This document shows positions 8,744-17,198 of a stretch of DNA of 44,241 bases, piece after piece. Under the pieces are notes generated by a model. The model worked only from the letters and a program-made list of their open reading frames with translations, was not told the DNA's origin and searched no databases. The translations under genes and the position numbers were made by a program. The first letter of the stretch is position 1; every line of letters starts with the position of its first letter. Source of the stretch: Holosporaceae bacterium. Lineage in GTDB: Bacteria > Pseudomonadota > Alphaproteobacteria > UBA3830. The stretch is taken from positions 1 to 44,241 of the forward strand of contig JAISHN010000095.1 of the NCBI GenBank assembly GCA_031262635.1, given 5' to 3'.

Positions 8744-10651
8744 GTGGCGCGGCTATTTTGTCTTTTATTCTGCTTGAGCGCGGCTTTTCAACTAAGAGCG
8801 GAGACGGATTTGTTTGATAAACTAATATCCAAAGTTTTTAACGCGTTTGATAAAGAAGAGAAGAAAAACGAGCAAGAAGAAAAGCGACGCGAAGATCGCG
8901 AAAGACACAAAAAACACGAAATGTATGAAGACGACGAAAACAACCGCCGCAAAGAACCTCGTCGCGACCATGATAAGGTTGAAGAGCCTCTTATTCCTAG
9001 AAAAGAATTCTTTCCCGAAGGCGCGATTACCGAGGCGTTTATTAGTCCGACCGGAGATAAAGTCGCGTGCGTTACGAAAACAAACAGTCTTAAAGGCGTT
9101 AAAATAATTTCTATCGCCGAAGAAGATTCGTTTCGTCTTATTAACGACGGCGCGCTTATTGAAGAAGCGCGATTCGCAAGCTCAGACGATATCGTCTACG
9201 TTCGTCGCGACCTCGAAAGAGGCGTAGCTCATTTAACAAAGATTGATCTAGAATCAAAAGAACGAAAAAATCTATCTCCGATAAGCGACGCAAAGTCCAT
9301 TGCGATAACGGCTGTCGGAAGGGGCAAAATTATCGCAAGTTCAAGCGACGGCAAGGAGTATTTTTTGCATAAAATCGATTTGTCGACCGGCCGTCGCGAG
9401 CTAATTAAAAGAGACGACGCTCCGCTGATCGCGTTTTTCGACAATAATTTAACGCTAAGATTGTATTATAAAAACGCCTCTCGCCAAGAAGCGGACGTTT
9501 TTGCCGTCGACGGAACAGGAGATGAAAAATTAATAGATCATATAGAATTAGATCGAGAAAAATACCTCTCTGCGACCGAGGATCATTATCATAAGTTAAG
9601 CGTTGGCGAAAACGGACGGGCGACGATAACGTCTTCGGATTTAAAAAGCGGCTCGCGGCGCAAGATAGAGATATCGAATGTTTCAGATTTAAAGGATTGT
9701 CGGATATTTTTGGACGCGGACAAAAAACCGCTTATCGCTACGATCGTTGAAGGCAGAATAGATAACGTCCCTTTAAGCGACGCCGCCAAGCCTTTGGTTA
9801 AGCGTTTGAACGAATTGTTTAAAGATTCCGATTGGTCGCCAATAAACTTGACGAAGGGCGGAAATTTGTGGCTTATAGTCGTTCATAATCCCCGCCGTCC
9901 AGATGAATATTACGTCTTCGACGTTAGAAACGAACGAGCAAAGCGCGTAACGGCAGCATTTTCTTTTTCCGAAGAAAAGACGCGTCCGACGCGTTGCGTG
10001 AAAATCCCAACGAAAAAAGGCTCGTTTATCCGCGGATATTTAACCAAAAACGCCGGTCATTCGGTCAAGTCTCCTTTAGTTTTAATGGCTTCCGCGAAAA
10101 ATGGCGGTTGGAAATTTCATTCCATCGCGCAACTGCTCGCTAACAGAGGATACGCCGTTTTGCGTTTTAATTGTCCAAATTCAAAAGGTTCTTCTCTTAA
10201 AATATCGGACGTATATAACGCGATAGATTGGTGTTTTGAAAATAAAATCGCCGAACCTGGAAAGGTCAACGTTATCGCTGCCGGAGCGGACAGCCCCGCG
10301 GCGTTTGACGCTTTTCTGAAAGATCATGAGAGTTTTGAGAGCTGCGTTTTGCTGCATCCAGTTTTTTCAGAAAAAACCCGCGAACGCGCCGGTATAAAAA
10401 AACCGCTGCTCGTCGCGTCCCTTTCGAGCAATAAAAGCTACCCAAATCTCGCGTCCGCAAGCCCTCGAGCCTCGTTCGTTAGATTTGTAAAAGCGGAAGC
10501 TAACGCATTTGTCGGACTAAATGCATTTGTTGGACTAATAGAAATATTCCTTGCGAAAGTCGAAAAGAATTCGCGTTATGAAAAAATGTCCGAAAAAGAG
10601 ATTGAAGCGTTTGAACCTATATCCGACGGACTAGGTTTGCTGGATCGCTAG
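8744..10651 (+). CDS. Exported S9 (prolyl oligopeptidase)-like protein, probably catalytically degenerate
   Basis: 635 aa, GTG start with GGAGAGG upstream. The signal peptide is MARLFCLLFCLSAAFQLRA, followed by a strongly charged Lys/Glu/Asp linker (residues ~35-85), a beta-propeller-like region, and an alpha/beta-hydrolase region (KSPLVLMASAKNGGWKFHS, then GYAVLRFNCPNSKGSS). Where S9 enzymes have the GxSxGG nucleophile elbow, this one reads VNVIAAGADSPAAFDA, and I see no GHGF-type histidine motif near the end. A tandem 18-bp duplication (10502-10519 and 10520-10537) gives NAFVGLNAFVGL just where that region should be. It is likely a pseudo-enzyme or a peptidase with a rearranged active site. 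Confidence 0.72.
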   Translation: MARLFCLLFCLSAAFQLRAETDLFDKLISKVFNAFDKEEKKNEQEEKRREDRERHKKHEMYEDDENNRRKEPRRDHDKVEEPLIPRKEFFPEGAITEAFISPTGDKVACVTKTNSLKGVKIISIAEEDSFRLINDGALIEEARFASSDDIVYVRRDLERGVAHLTKIDLESKERKNLSPISDAKSIAITAVGRGKIIASSSDGKEYFLHKIDLSTGRRELIKRDDAPLIAFFDNNLTLRLYYKNASRQEADVFAVDGTGDEKLIDHIELDREKYLSATEDHYHKLSVGENGRATITSSDLKSGSRRKIEISNVSDLKDCRIFLDADKKPLIATIVEGRIDNVPLSDAAKPLVKRLNELFKDSDWSPINLTKGGNLWLIVVHNPRRPDEYYVFDVRNERAKRVTAAFSFSEEKTRPTRCVKIPTKKGSFIRGYLTKNAGHSVKSPLVLMASAKNGGWKFHSIAQLLANRGYAVLRFNCPNSKGSSLKISDVYNAIDWCFENKIAEPGKVNVIAAGADSPAAFDAFLKDHESFESCVLLHPVFSEKTRERAGIKKPLLVASLSSNKSYPNLASASPRASFVRFVKAEANAFVGLNAFVGLIEIFLAKVEKNSRYEKMSEKEIEAFEPISDGLGLLDR

Positions 10652-10828
10652 GATTCTTCTGTGTTCGTTATTTTTTGGGGAGCTAGCCCGAAGTCCAACG
10701 AAGGATCCAAGCGATTTTCAGACTTCTTCGCCGTATGGATCCTTTGCTTTGTTCTGAGATGACGAGAGAGAGTCGTCTTTCAGCGATGTTGGACGCGCGC
10801 GACAGCGGATCAAAGTCCGGGAAGCGCT
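10652..10828. other. Intergenic junction between host sequence and the GC-rich island, with a type A repeat
   Basis: A degenerate type A palindromic repeat occupies ~10684-10762: GAAGGATCCAAGCG on one side and TATGGATCCTTTG...GATGACG on the other. Composition rises in GC just after it, so the repeat marks the left edge of the foreign-looking island. No gene is seen here. Confidence 0.5.
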
Positions 10829-11020
10829 CAATTCGAGGCGGCCGGCAGCGACCAAATCCGCTGCTTCACGCCTATTTCCGAGGGAATCGACGAGCCTATG
10901 AAGATTCTCGAAAACGAAGACAAAGCCGATAAGAGGATCTTCAACATAGGCAACCCAGACAATATGATAAGTGTCAAGGAGCTGGCGTTCAAGCTGTCAG
11001 AGGAAGCGAAGAAGGACCCT
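10829..11020 (+). pseudogene. Fragment of an ArnA-type UDP-glucuronate decarboxylase / NAD-dependent epimerase
   Basis: The plus-strand frame through the ATG at 10898 reads QIRCFTPISEGIDEPMKILE and then RIFNIGNPDNMISVKELA. This aligns with the C-terminal part of ArnA-like decarboxylases, which have RCFTDI-GI-AL-RIIEN followed by INIGNP-N-SI-EL. Similarity stops after KLSEEAKKDP and no N-terminal Rossmann domain precedes it, so only ~64 codons survive. Codon use differs from that of the flanking host genes. ArnA acts in lipid A modification with aminoarabinose; this piece cannot be functional. The frame stays open beyond the fragment, but the sequence there is unrelated. Confidence 0.65.
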
Positions 11021-11099
11021 ACCAGGAGCGAGATGGCTGATAGGGCGCGGACAGGGCGTTTCAAGTTTGTGTCTGCACTGCGTAGTTTGTGTATTGCTA

Positions 11100-12365
11100 T
11101 TATCTTTTCCTACGCGGGCTTTGTAACGGCCTGGCTTCCATCAGCAGAGCCGGCAAGTGAGATCCTTGTAGCGCCAGCCTCATGTCAGGCGACAGGTCGG
11201 GCATGCACGGGCATTGGACCAACCGTTGTGCCGTAGGCGACAGTCTTGGCAGGCGCACCGCCATATCCATAGCTGCTATCGAGTCGCATGATGTGTCTAA
11301 AATCAGGCTCCAGTGATCGACCAGTTTCCCGTCGTGTTCCGCTGTAGTCTCGATCAGTTTTAGGATGTTCCTGGGCAGAGCTTTGGAGTGCAGGTGCACG
11401 AGGCCTTTTAGGTGGTCGCATACGCTGTGCAGGTGCCCGAGGCGAGTAAGGTTGACTCCGGTTCTGTACACTAAGTATTCCTCGATTTCTATTTTCATGC
11501 TTATCAGGCCTTGTATGTAGGTGATCAGATCTTCGTAGGCCGATCTGAGCCAGCGGGCGTCCAGTTCATCCTCATAATTTTCGCTGTAGATAGCGCGAGC
11601 CAGGACTCCGGATTTGGTTTGCAGGGTCGGTAGCAACTTTATGAGCGAAGCGGAGTGTCGGCAGTGTGTGCTTTTCCATAGCGTTTCTTCTAAGGGCCAC
11701 AGTTTTCCGATCAGTCGGGTGAGCTGGGTGCGCGCTGTTTCGTGTGGGAGTGTTGGCAGGCCGATCGGCTGTGGGCCACCGGTAAGTCGCACGACAGCGT
11801 TTTGGTTTTCAGGCTCTGTCTGCACAAGTGTATTTGTGGTCCATGGTGTCGGGGTTTCTGCCCCGTTGTCGGCGGCGTCTGGGTGCGTTGATTCAAGCTG
11901 GTGGTCCGCTCCGGCCATCAGGAGTGTCTCCAGTTTTCTGAATAGTGGTTTAGCTGATTTTGAGGTGGGGCGAGTTCCCAGAAGCTCACATAGATCTTTG
12001 AAGGTTGTCTGGGCCTGTCCGTCTAGTCCCATGTTGTTATCGTACATTCTTATCGCGTTGCCCAATGATTTCCTTTTTTTGAATAAGGCTTCAAGTCCGT
12101 CGATTGATCCGTAGTCGTCGGGCCTTGGCCGCACACTTTGTCCTAGTCGCCAGTATTCAGCGTCAGCTGGTGTTTGAGGTATCCAGGCGTCTAGCGTACG
12201 TTCTGCTAGTCGACAAATGAACTGGCGTAGTACAGGACCGTCTGTGTTCAGGCCGCGGTGGGCGGAGTGGTGTCGTATGGCGGCCGCAGCGTAGTCGTGG
12301 AACGGTAACGCACCTGATAGTGTTAACCAGATAAGAAACGGTACGTGAGTGCTAGTTGTTCGCAT
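11100..12365 (-). CDS. Exported protein of unknown function (island protein A)
   Basis: 421 aa, not recognised. The ATG at 12365 has a strong AAGGAGC ribosome site. An N-terminal hydrophobic segment (HVPFLIWLTLSGALPFHDYA) followed by AAAAIRHH looks like a signal peptide. The rest is mostly helical with Leu-rich stretches, a Thr/Pro-rich middle (~residues 160-215) and six cysteines. It is the last gene of the four-gene exported cluster, 175 bp after protein B, and shares that cluster's GC-rich codon use. Long open frames on the opposite strand here follow from the base composition. Adhesin, effector and toxin roles are all conceivable; none is shown. Confidence 0.7.
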   Translation of the reverse strand: MRTTSTHVPFLIWLTLSGALPFHDYAAAAIRHHSAHRGLNTDGPVLRQFICRLAERTLDAWIPQTPADAEYWRLGQSVRPRPDDYGSIDGLEALFKKRKSLGNAIRMYDNNMGLDGQAQTTFKDLCELLGTRPTSKSAKPLFRKLETLLMAGADHQLESTHPDAADNGAETPTPWTTNTLVQTEPENQNAVVRLTGGPQPIGLPTLPHETARTQLTRLIGKLWPLEETLWKSTHCRHSASLIKLLPTLQTKSGVLARAIYSENYEDELDARWLRSAYEDLITYIQGLISMKIEIEEYLVYRTGVNLTRLGHLHSVCDHLKGLVHLHSKALPRNILKLIETTAEHDGKLVDHWSLILDTSCDSIAAMDMAVRLPRLSPTAQRLVQCPCMPDLSPDMRLALQGSHLPALLMEARPLQSPRRKR

Positions 12366-12540
12366 GTGGGTAGCTCCTTTTATTTTATGTGCAGTTCCGT
12401 TTTACCCGCATTCTTATTCAGCGCTTTTGATTTTCGCCTAGTCTTATCTCGCGAGTCGACCCGGTTGCGGCCTGCCTCTCTAGGGCATCTTGGTTCCAGG
12501 TCGACGAGCCAGATTTTCTGTGGTAAGAGTTACCTGTAAC

Positions 12541-13206
12541 CTACCAGTGAGTTATGCCGCCCGCACCTCTCACCAGCGTCGCCGTTCCGCTCGGCGCTGT
12601 CGACACGGTCTTTGGTATCGCGTCGAAAGCCGCCACCGCTGCGTCTATGACTGCTTGTTGATCAGGGTCTGTTGCGTCGTGGCGCAGCACTTCAGCTACC
12701 ATCAGTTCGGTGGCGTTCATGAACGTTCGTTGCTCCGTCGTCTTAAGTCCTCTAGGCAAGGAGAAGTAACTGAGCAGCAGCTCTCGGACTTCAGGCCAGC
12801 GGCTCATATCGCCCAGGCGGTGCGTTAGTTGGTAGCCTATGGCGTGTTTGGCTGCTGGAAGAGGGTGTCCCGCCGTCAATCCGGCCTCCGTGTCCTTGAT
12901 TGGTCCACGTTGTGTATTCAGGAATTGGTCTAGTCTCTCCTGAGGCGTCCAGTCGTTGTATTGCACAAGCGAGCCTATTTCGACTATTTTCCTAAACGCG
13001 AAGATAGACGAGACCGTATGTTCCTTAGCACCCTGCTTCGGCCCGGCCGCCCTCACGACGAAACCCGCGGTCGCCCCGCCGTATCGGTCTTTGACCGCGA
13101 GCAGAGCAGCCCTCGTGAGGGCTCCGGCCTGGGCGGTTTCAGCTGTGGAGATGCCCAGCGCAATCAGCGCGGCGTACGCCAGGGTAGTTTTGGATTCTGT
13201 GTTCAT
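12541..13206 (-). CDS. Exported protein of unknown function (island protein B)
   Basis: 221 aa, not recognised. The start at 13206 has GGAAAGGAAA upstream. A clear signal peptide (TLAYAALIALGISTAETAQA, cleavage likely after AQA) precedes a mature part that begins ALTRAALLAVKDRYGG. The mature protein looks alpha-helical, with no cysteines and no further membrane segment, and ends VRGAGGITHW. It lies 53 bp downstream of protein C and is probably cotranscribed with it. Confidence 0.7.
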   Translation of the reverse strand: MNTESKTTLAYAALIALGISTAETAQAGALTRAALLAVKDRYGGATAGFVVRAAGPKQGAKEHTVSSIFAFRKIVEIGSLVQYNDWTPQERLDQFLNTQRGPIKDTEAGLTAGHPLPAAKHAIGYQLTHRLGDMSRWPEVRELLLSYFSLPRGLKTTEQRTFMNATELMVAEVLRHDATDPDQQAVIDAAVAAFDAIPKTVSTAPSGTATLVRGAGGITHW

Positions 13207-13259
13207 TTTTTGTTTCCTTTCCGTTATGTTGTTTAGTCGTTACGAACGTTTTATTGCCT

Positions 13260-13733
13260 TCAGTATGTGTCGAAGGTGCCTTGTCCCCTCTTTTGTGGCT
13301 GTCCTTTTCGTCTCTCCGTCGCTCCGGCTCGACTCAGGGCTTCCAGAACTTCCGGGCTGGGCGGTTGGGTTAGCTTGAGCGCCTGCGCGTTCGCTTCGAC
13401 CAGGGCGGCCCGACCTTGTTCGTCTCCTCCGATCGCGCGTTCTTGTCGGAGCGCGTCGTACCTCGCGGCGTACGCTTGCCAGGCCGCTTGCTCTGCCGGC
13501 GGTTTCGCACCGGCGACTGCTTGCAGTCGTGCGTATTCGTTTTCGATGGTCTGCGGGTCCGTTTTGCCCTGCTGGCCCTGGTCTTCTTTGTGTCCCAAGT
13601 CTATTTCCCCTATTCGGAACGGGTTAGTGGACGCGGCTAGCAAAGCTTGCATCTCCGCGGCCGTGACTGTGCCCGCTCCCAGTAGGCTTAGCATTATCGC
13701 GGCCAGTCCACCGCGGCTCGATGAGTTAACCAT
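13260..13733 (-). CDS. Exported small protein of unknown function (island protein C)
   Basis: 157 aa from the ATG at 13733, chosen because it has AAGGAGAT at ideal spacing and begins with a signal peptide (GGLAAIMLSLLGAGTVTAAE). The frame stays open upstream to 13871, but that would overlap protein D and give an unlikely basic leader. The mature part is Gln/Ala-rich and helical (QTIENEYARLQAVAGAKPPA, then EQAAWQAYAARYDALRQER), possibly a short coiled coil, and ends with a basic Gln/Gly tail. No family recognised. Confidence 0.68.
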   Translation of the reverse strand: MVNSSSRGGLAAIMLSLLGAGTVTAAEMQALLAASTNPFRIGEIDLGHKEDQGQQGKTDPQTIENEYARLQAVAGAKPPAEQAAWQAYAARYDALRQERAIGGDEQGRAALVEANAQALKLTQPPSPEVLEALSRAGATERRKGQPQKRGQGTFDTY

Positions 13734-13794
13734 AGTGTATCTCCTTTCGTCTGTGTTCCGTTTCTTCGTAAGTGCTCGACCCTGCTGTCCGTTT

Positions 13795-14631
13795 CTACAA
13801 GCAGCGCCACAGCGCTGTGGCTGTGACCCGGTAGCCGCCCGTCCGGTGTTTGTAGCTAGAGGTTTCCTCAAGCTGTCCTACGGTAGTTTTCAGGTTCTGT
13901 CGCACGCTGTAGCCGAACGTGTGCACAGCCTTTATGTCGACCGACCAACGTCGCGTTAGGGGTCGCATCCATCCGACTCCCGCTTCTGGGCACGCCAACG
14001 TTCTGCGGCCAGCTTCCGTTGAGTGGTCCCGAGCCTTGAGTTCCGTGCGGGTGAGCAGGAAACCGGCGGCCAGGTAAGGCAGCCCGTACGTGCTACTGTT
14101 GTAGCCGAGGAGACCTAGCGCGTGCAGTTCCACGGGGCTTGTGCTTGCCACTAGTTTCGCGTATGGTCCCACGTCCAGATTTGTCTTGTTTCTCCCTCCG
14201 AGGTCGATAGCCACCGTCAAGCCGGCGGCTATGGAGTTGCCGCTTACTTGCAGCGCCGTCAGAGCGAGTGTTCCTTTGCAAGCCCAGGACGTTTTCTTCG
14301 CTGTGTTGTCGTTAAGCAGTCCGTAGTGTCTACCGTCGGAAGCCACCCATGCGGTTGGTGTAGTCGCTGGTTGCAGGTTTACTCGCGAGCAGCCTAATGT
14401 CAGCCCTTCCGATACGTTGTGGCGAGCCTGGGCAGCTGTTATACCTACACCCAGGTGCAACCCGCTGGGGTCACGGGCAGCCGTACCTTCGCGGTCATTC
14501 ACGCCTTCGTTGTTTTCTGCCGTTGTCGGTTGATCGGTACAGTATGTCGGCGTTGCAGACACGAACAGCGCATTTGCAACAGCAAATAACATAGTGCGAA
14601 CGCATATGTATTTTAAAGCCCTTTTCTTCAT
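13795..14631 (-). CDS. Exported protein, possible outer-membrane beta-barrel (island protein D)
   Basis: 278 aa from the ATG at 14631 (AAGGAAGAT upstream). The signal peptide is ICVRTMLFAVANALFVSATP. After a polar segment come alternating strands that suit a small porin-like barrel: GLHLGVGITAAQA, SIAAGLTVAIDLGGRN, GLPYLAAGFLLTRTELKA, PEAGVGWMRPLTRRWSVDIK, GGYRVTATALWRCL. The terminal strand ends in Leu rather than Phe, which is atypical. It is the first gene of the exported cluster, 61 bp before protein C. The fold call is inferred from strand pattern only; no family recognised. Confidence 0.65.
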   Translation of the reverse strand: MKKRALKYICVRTMLFAVANALFVSATPTYCTDQPTTAENNEGVNDREGTAARDPSGLHLGVGITAAQARHNVSEGLTLGCSRVNLQPATTPTAWVASDGRHYGLLNDNTAKKTSWACKGTLALTALQVSGNSIAAGLTVAIDLGGRNKTNLDVGPYAKLVASTSPVELHALGLLGYNSSTYGLPYLAAGFLLTRTELKARDHSTEAGRRTLACPEAGVGWMRPLTRRWSVDIKAVHTFGYSVRQNLKTTVGQLEETSSYKHRTGGYRVTATALWRCL

Positions 14632-14664
14632 ATCTTCCTTTCTTACTCCTAAATATAAAATCAA

Positions 14665-14979
14665 AATTATGAATATACAACTTCACCTTGTAATGCAAGT
14701 CATAATTGCAAATAAAAATCTAAAAACCTGAACTCAAAATATACTATTAAGCGAGTTTTTACATTGAAATTTCAATTATTCTCACTCTTCTTATCTCAAT
14801 AAAATACTTCAATAGGTTACACCACTTTCCCTACACATTGTTGCTTTTCGATCACGCATTTTACGGTTGCGCCACGTCCCTCTCATCGCCTAACCTCCTC
14901 GTTTCCCTCATCCCGCCTCCGCATTGCAAAAACCGCCGGGCGGCTTATACTGTCGCTCAATATAAATGCGAGTCTGAAT
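14665..14979. other. AT-rich intergenic region between the island and mtaB
   Basis: Divergent upstream region of protein D (minus) and mtaB (plus). The D side is very AT-rich, with a TATATT (minus strand, 14672-14677) as a candidate -10 but no good -35. The sequence GAAATTTC near 14770 is a perfect 8-bp palindrome. Nearer mtaB the sequence turns C-rich with a small GCCG/CGGC hairpin. No gene seen. Confidence 0.45.
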
Positions 14980-16194
14980 ATGCGTCTTCCCTCCGTTATT
15001 AGTTTCGGTTGTCGTTTGAACGCTCGCGAGGCGGAGTTGATACGAGGCTTCGCCGAAGAGTTGGGCGTTGTCGATTATACTCTGATAAACACCTGCGCCG
15101 TTACCGCGGAGGCTGAAAGGAAGCTCCGGCAGACTATTCGTCGTCTGCGCGGCGAAAATCCCGACGTAAAAATCATCCTCACCGGCTGCGCTTCGGAACT
15201 GCGTCCCGATTATTACCTGAAAATGGAGGGAGTCGTCGGGATCATCTCGAACAAAACGAAGCTTTCAAAGTCCGAGTATCTAAAATACGCGACAAACAAA
15301 CCGATCAAACCAGTCGGTAAGTTCGAGAAAATCCGCGGATTTTTGCAGATTCAGAACGGCTGCGATCACAAATGCTCGTACTGCGTCACGCGTCTGACTC
15401 GCGGCCCCAACGTCAGCTTCGACGAAGACGAAATCGCAAGCCAGGCGAGAGAAATGCTCGCGAAAGGATATAAAGAGATCGTCCTGACCGGAATTAATAT
15501 TTCATCTTACGGGCAGAACCTTGCGCCGCCCAAAAATTTGGCCTTTATAATAAGATATCTGCTGAAAAACGTTCCCGAATTGAAGAGATTGGGGCTTTCT
15601 TCGCTCGATCCCGCGGATATCGACGACGAATTGATAAAAATAATCGGTTCCGAAGAGAGATTGCTGCCGCATATACACGAGAGCGTCCAATCTGGCGACA
15701 ATACGATCCTGAAACGCATGATCCGCCGGCATACGCGGGAGCAAGTCATAGAGACGAACGAAAAGATCCTGAGCGCTCGGCCGGACGCGATTCTCGGCGC
15801 GGATATAATCGTCGGATTTCCAACCGAGACCGACGAGATGTTTGAAAATACGAAAAGATTGCTTACGGAAGGGAAATTTTCTCTGCTCCATATATTCCCG
15901 TATTCCAAAAGGCCTGGAACCCCCGCCGCTCTCATGCCGCAGGTCGAAAAGAGCGTCAAATTGAATCGCGCGAAGGAGCTGAAAAAGCTATCCGACGAGA
16001 TTCTGCGGGCTAAATTGTTGGAACAAGTCGGAAAAGACGCGGTCGCTGTCGCCGAGGACGAGGTCAACGCGAGAACGAATTCGTTTTTACGGGTAAAGTC
16101 GTCGCAAAAACTCGAAGCGGGCAGGGAGTATCTATTCCGTTGCGAGTCCGTCGACAAGAACGTTATAATCGGCCGACCGATTAAAAATTATTGA
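14980..16194 (+). CDS. mtaB: tRNA t6A37 methylthiotransferase MtaB
   Basis: 404 aa MiaB/RimO-family radical SAM enzyme that adds a methylthio group to t6A37 in tRNAs. The N-terminal UPF0004 domain carries the auxiliary cluster cysteines C11 (SFGCRLNA), C39 (NTCAVTAEAE) and C70 (LTGCASEL). The radical SAM cluster motif CDHKCSYC gives C128, C132 and C135. The opening SFGCRLN is typical of MtaB rather than MiaB. A C-terminal TRAM-like region follows. No good Shine-Dalgarno is visible before 14980, but the start fits the family. Confidence 0.92.
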   Translation: MRLPSVISFGCRLNAREAELIRGFAEELGVVDYTLINTCAVTAEAERKLRQTIRRLRGENPDVKIILTGCASELRPDYYLKMEGVVGIISNKTKLSKSEYLKYATNKPIKPVGKFEKIRGFLQIQNGCDHKCSYCVTRLTRGPNVSFDEDEIASQAREMLAKGYKEIVLTGINISSYGQNLAPPKNLAFIIRYLLKNVPELKRLGLSSLDPADIDDELIKIIGSEERLLPHIHESVQSGDNTILKRMIRRHTREQVIETNEKILSARPDAILGADIIVGFPTETDEMFENTKRLLTEGKFSLLHIFPYSKRPGTPAALMPQVEKSVKLNRAKELKKLSDEILRAKLLEQVGKDAVAVAEDEVNARTNSFLRVKSSQKLEAGREYLFRCESVDKNVIIGRPIKNY

Positions 16195-16218
16195 CATAAA
16201 CAAGATTTGATCTATCTT
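16191..16218 (+). promoter_or_regulatory. Candidate promoter for the exported orphan at 16334
   Basis: A perfect -35 TTGACA (16191-16196), overlapping the mtaB stop codon, lies 16 bp from TATCTT (16213-16218). A long AT-rich leader (~115 nt) then runs to the next start codon. The -10 matches only 4 of 6. Confidence 0.4.
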
Positions 16219-16333
16219 TTTATATTTTACAAATAAATCGCTATAAAGAAAAAATTTTTTCTTAAAAAATATATTGTATATTTATGCAATAATGTATATC
16301 TTTATATATAAATAAAAAATAGGAAAAATAAGA

Positions 16334-17107
16334 ATGAAAAATACGCTAAAATTTGTAGTGCTTACTGGAGGAATATTATCAAACGCAGCGTTTGGAACGC
16401 AGCCGGCACTAGTTCCTGTGATGGATTTTCGATATGAGACACAAATAACAAGACTAGAATGCGATTCCTACGATACAACTACGGGTAACGAAAGAACTTC
16501 TATAGTTAAGATTTTATTCGTTCCCGCTCAAGTACAATGTACTCATATCAGTATTGGACATATTACTAGACATATTGACCCTCAAGGTTTCGTAACGGTA
16601 GAACATCCTCTTGGTATCCCTTTAAGAGGACTTCAATGGCTTGATTTCGCTCATTTATATAAAATTGAGTTCTTTTCAGCGAACGGCGGCGCGGCTACTC
16701 TTATTGCTCCGCCCAATTTAACAAAACTGGAATTCTGTGGCGAAGAGAAACGCTTAAATTTGCAAGCTTGTAATGCTCTAGCAACATGCACCGTTGAGGA
16801 CTGCTTAAATGAACGCACCCTCGGCGCATGCCGTTTGCCTGATAATTTGTCTAGACTTCGACATGTCTTTTATAACAAAACTCGTCGACTACCACCTGCC
16901 GACCTCTGCAATGGCTGGCCGGCGCGTTTTCTAGCAAATAGGCCGAGAATTATCACTCATCACCATGCTCCTGCTTCTGGACTAAGGGCCTTGCTTAAAT
17001 CTCGGGAAACTTCTACTACGGCCGCCTTAGAACGCTATGGCAATTTGCTTTTTACAGAATTTGCTACTCCCTGCTGCTTCGCTAGCGTTCCTATGACTCC
17101 TCCTTAA
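16334..17107 (+). CDS. Exported protein of unknown function, weakly leucine-rich-repeat-like
   Basis: 257 aa with an AGGAA ribosome site. A signal peptide (MKNTLKFVVLTGGILSNAAF) is followed by a mature protein with eleven cysteines. Residues ~95-170 show a loose leucine-rich pattern (LRGLQWLDFAHLYKIEF, PPNLTKLEFCGEEKRLNL, PDNLSRLRHVFYN) that may be a short LRR solenoid. The N-terminal half looks beta-rich. Codon use is AT-leaning and unlike that of mtaB or ftsY, and it sits alone between two housekeeping genes. A secreted, host-directed role is possible but not shown. Confidence 0.65.
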   Translation: MKNTLKFVVLTGGILSNAAFGTQPALVPVMDFRYETQITRLECDSYDTTTGNERTSIVKILFVPAQVQCTHISIGHITRHIDPQGFVTVEHPLGIPLRGLQWLDFAHLYKIEFFSANGGAATLIAPPNLTKLEFCGEEKRLNLQACNALATCTVEDCLNERTLGACRLPDNLSRLRHVFYNKTRRLPPADLCNGWPARFLANRPRIITHHHAPASGLRALLKSRETSTTAALERYGNLLFTEFATPCCFASVPMTPP

Positions 17108-17198
17108 TACACCCCTTTCTATATCATATTGATTCGGCGGCAGCGTTACTTATTGCTATTTCAGCGGTTTTTGAGTATCTTTCCTTCGGACAAAGACA

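Noticed and set aside
11614..12114. 166-codon plus-strand frame inside island protein A
   Set aside because: No ribosome site, and a Ser/Val/Cys-rich composition expected from an antisense shadow.
13267..13959. 230-codon open frame on the plus strand across island proteins C and D
   Set aside because: It is antisense to two genes with strong ribosome sites and signal peptides, has no ribosome site itself, and its Ser/Ala/Arg/Cys-rich content is typical of a frame kept open by high GC.
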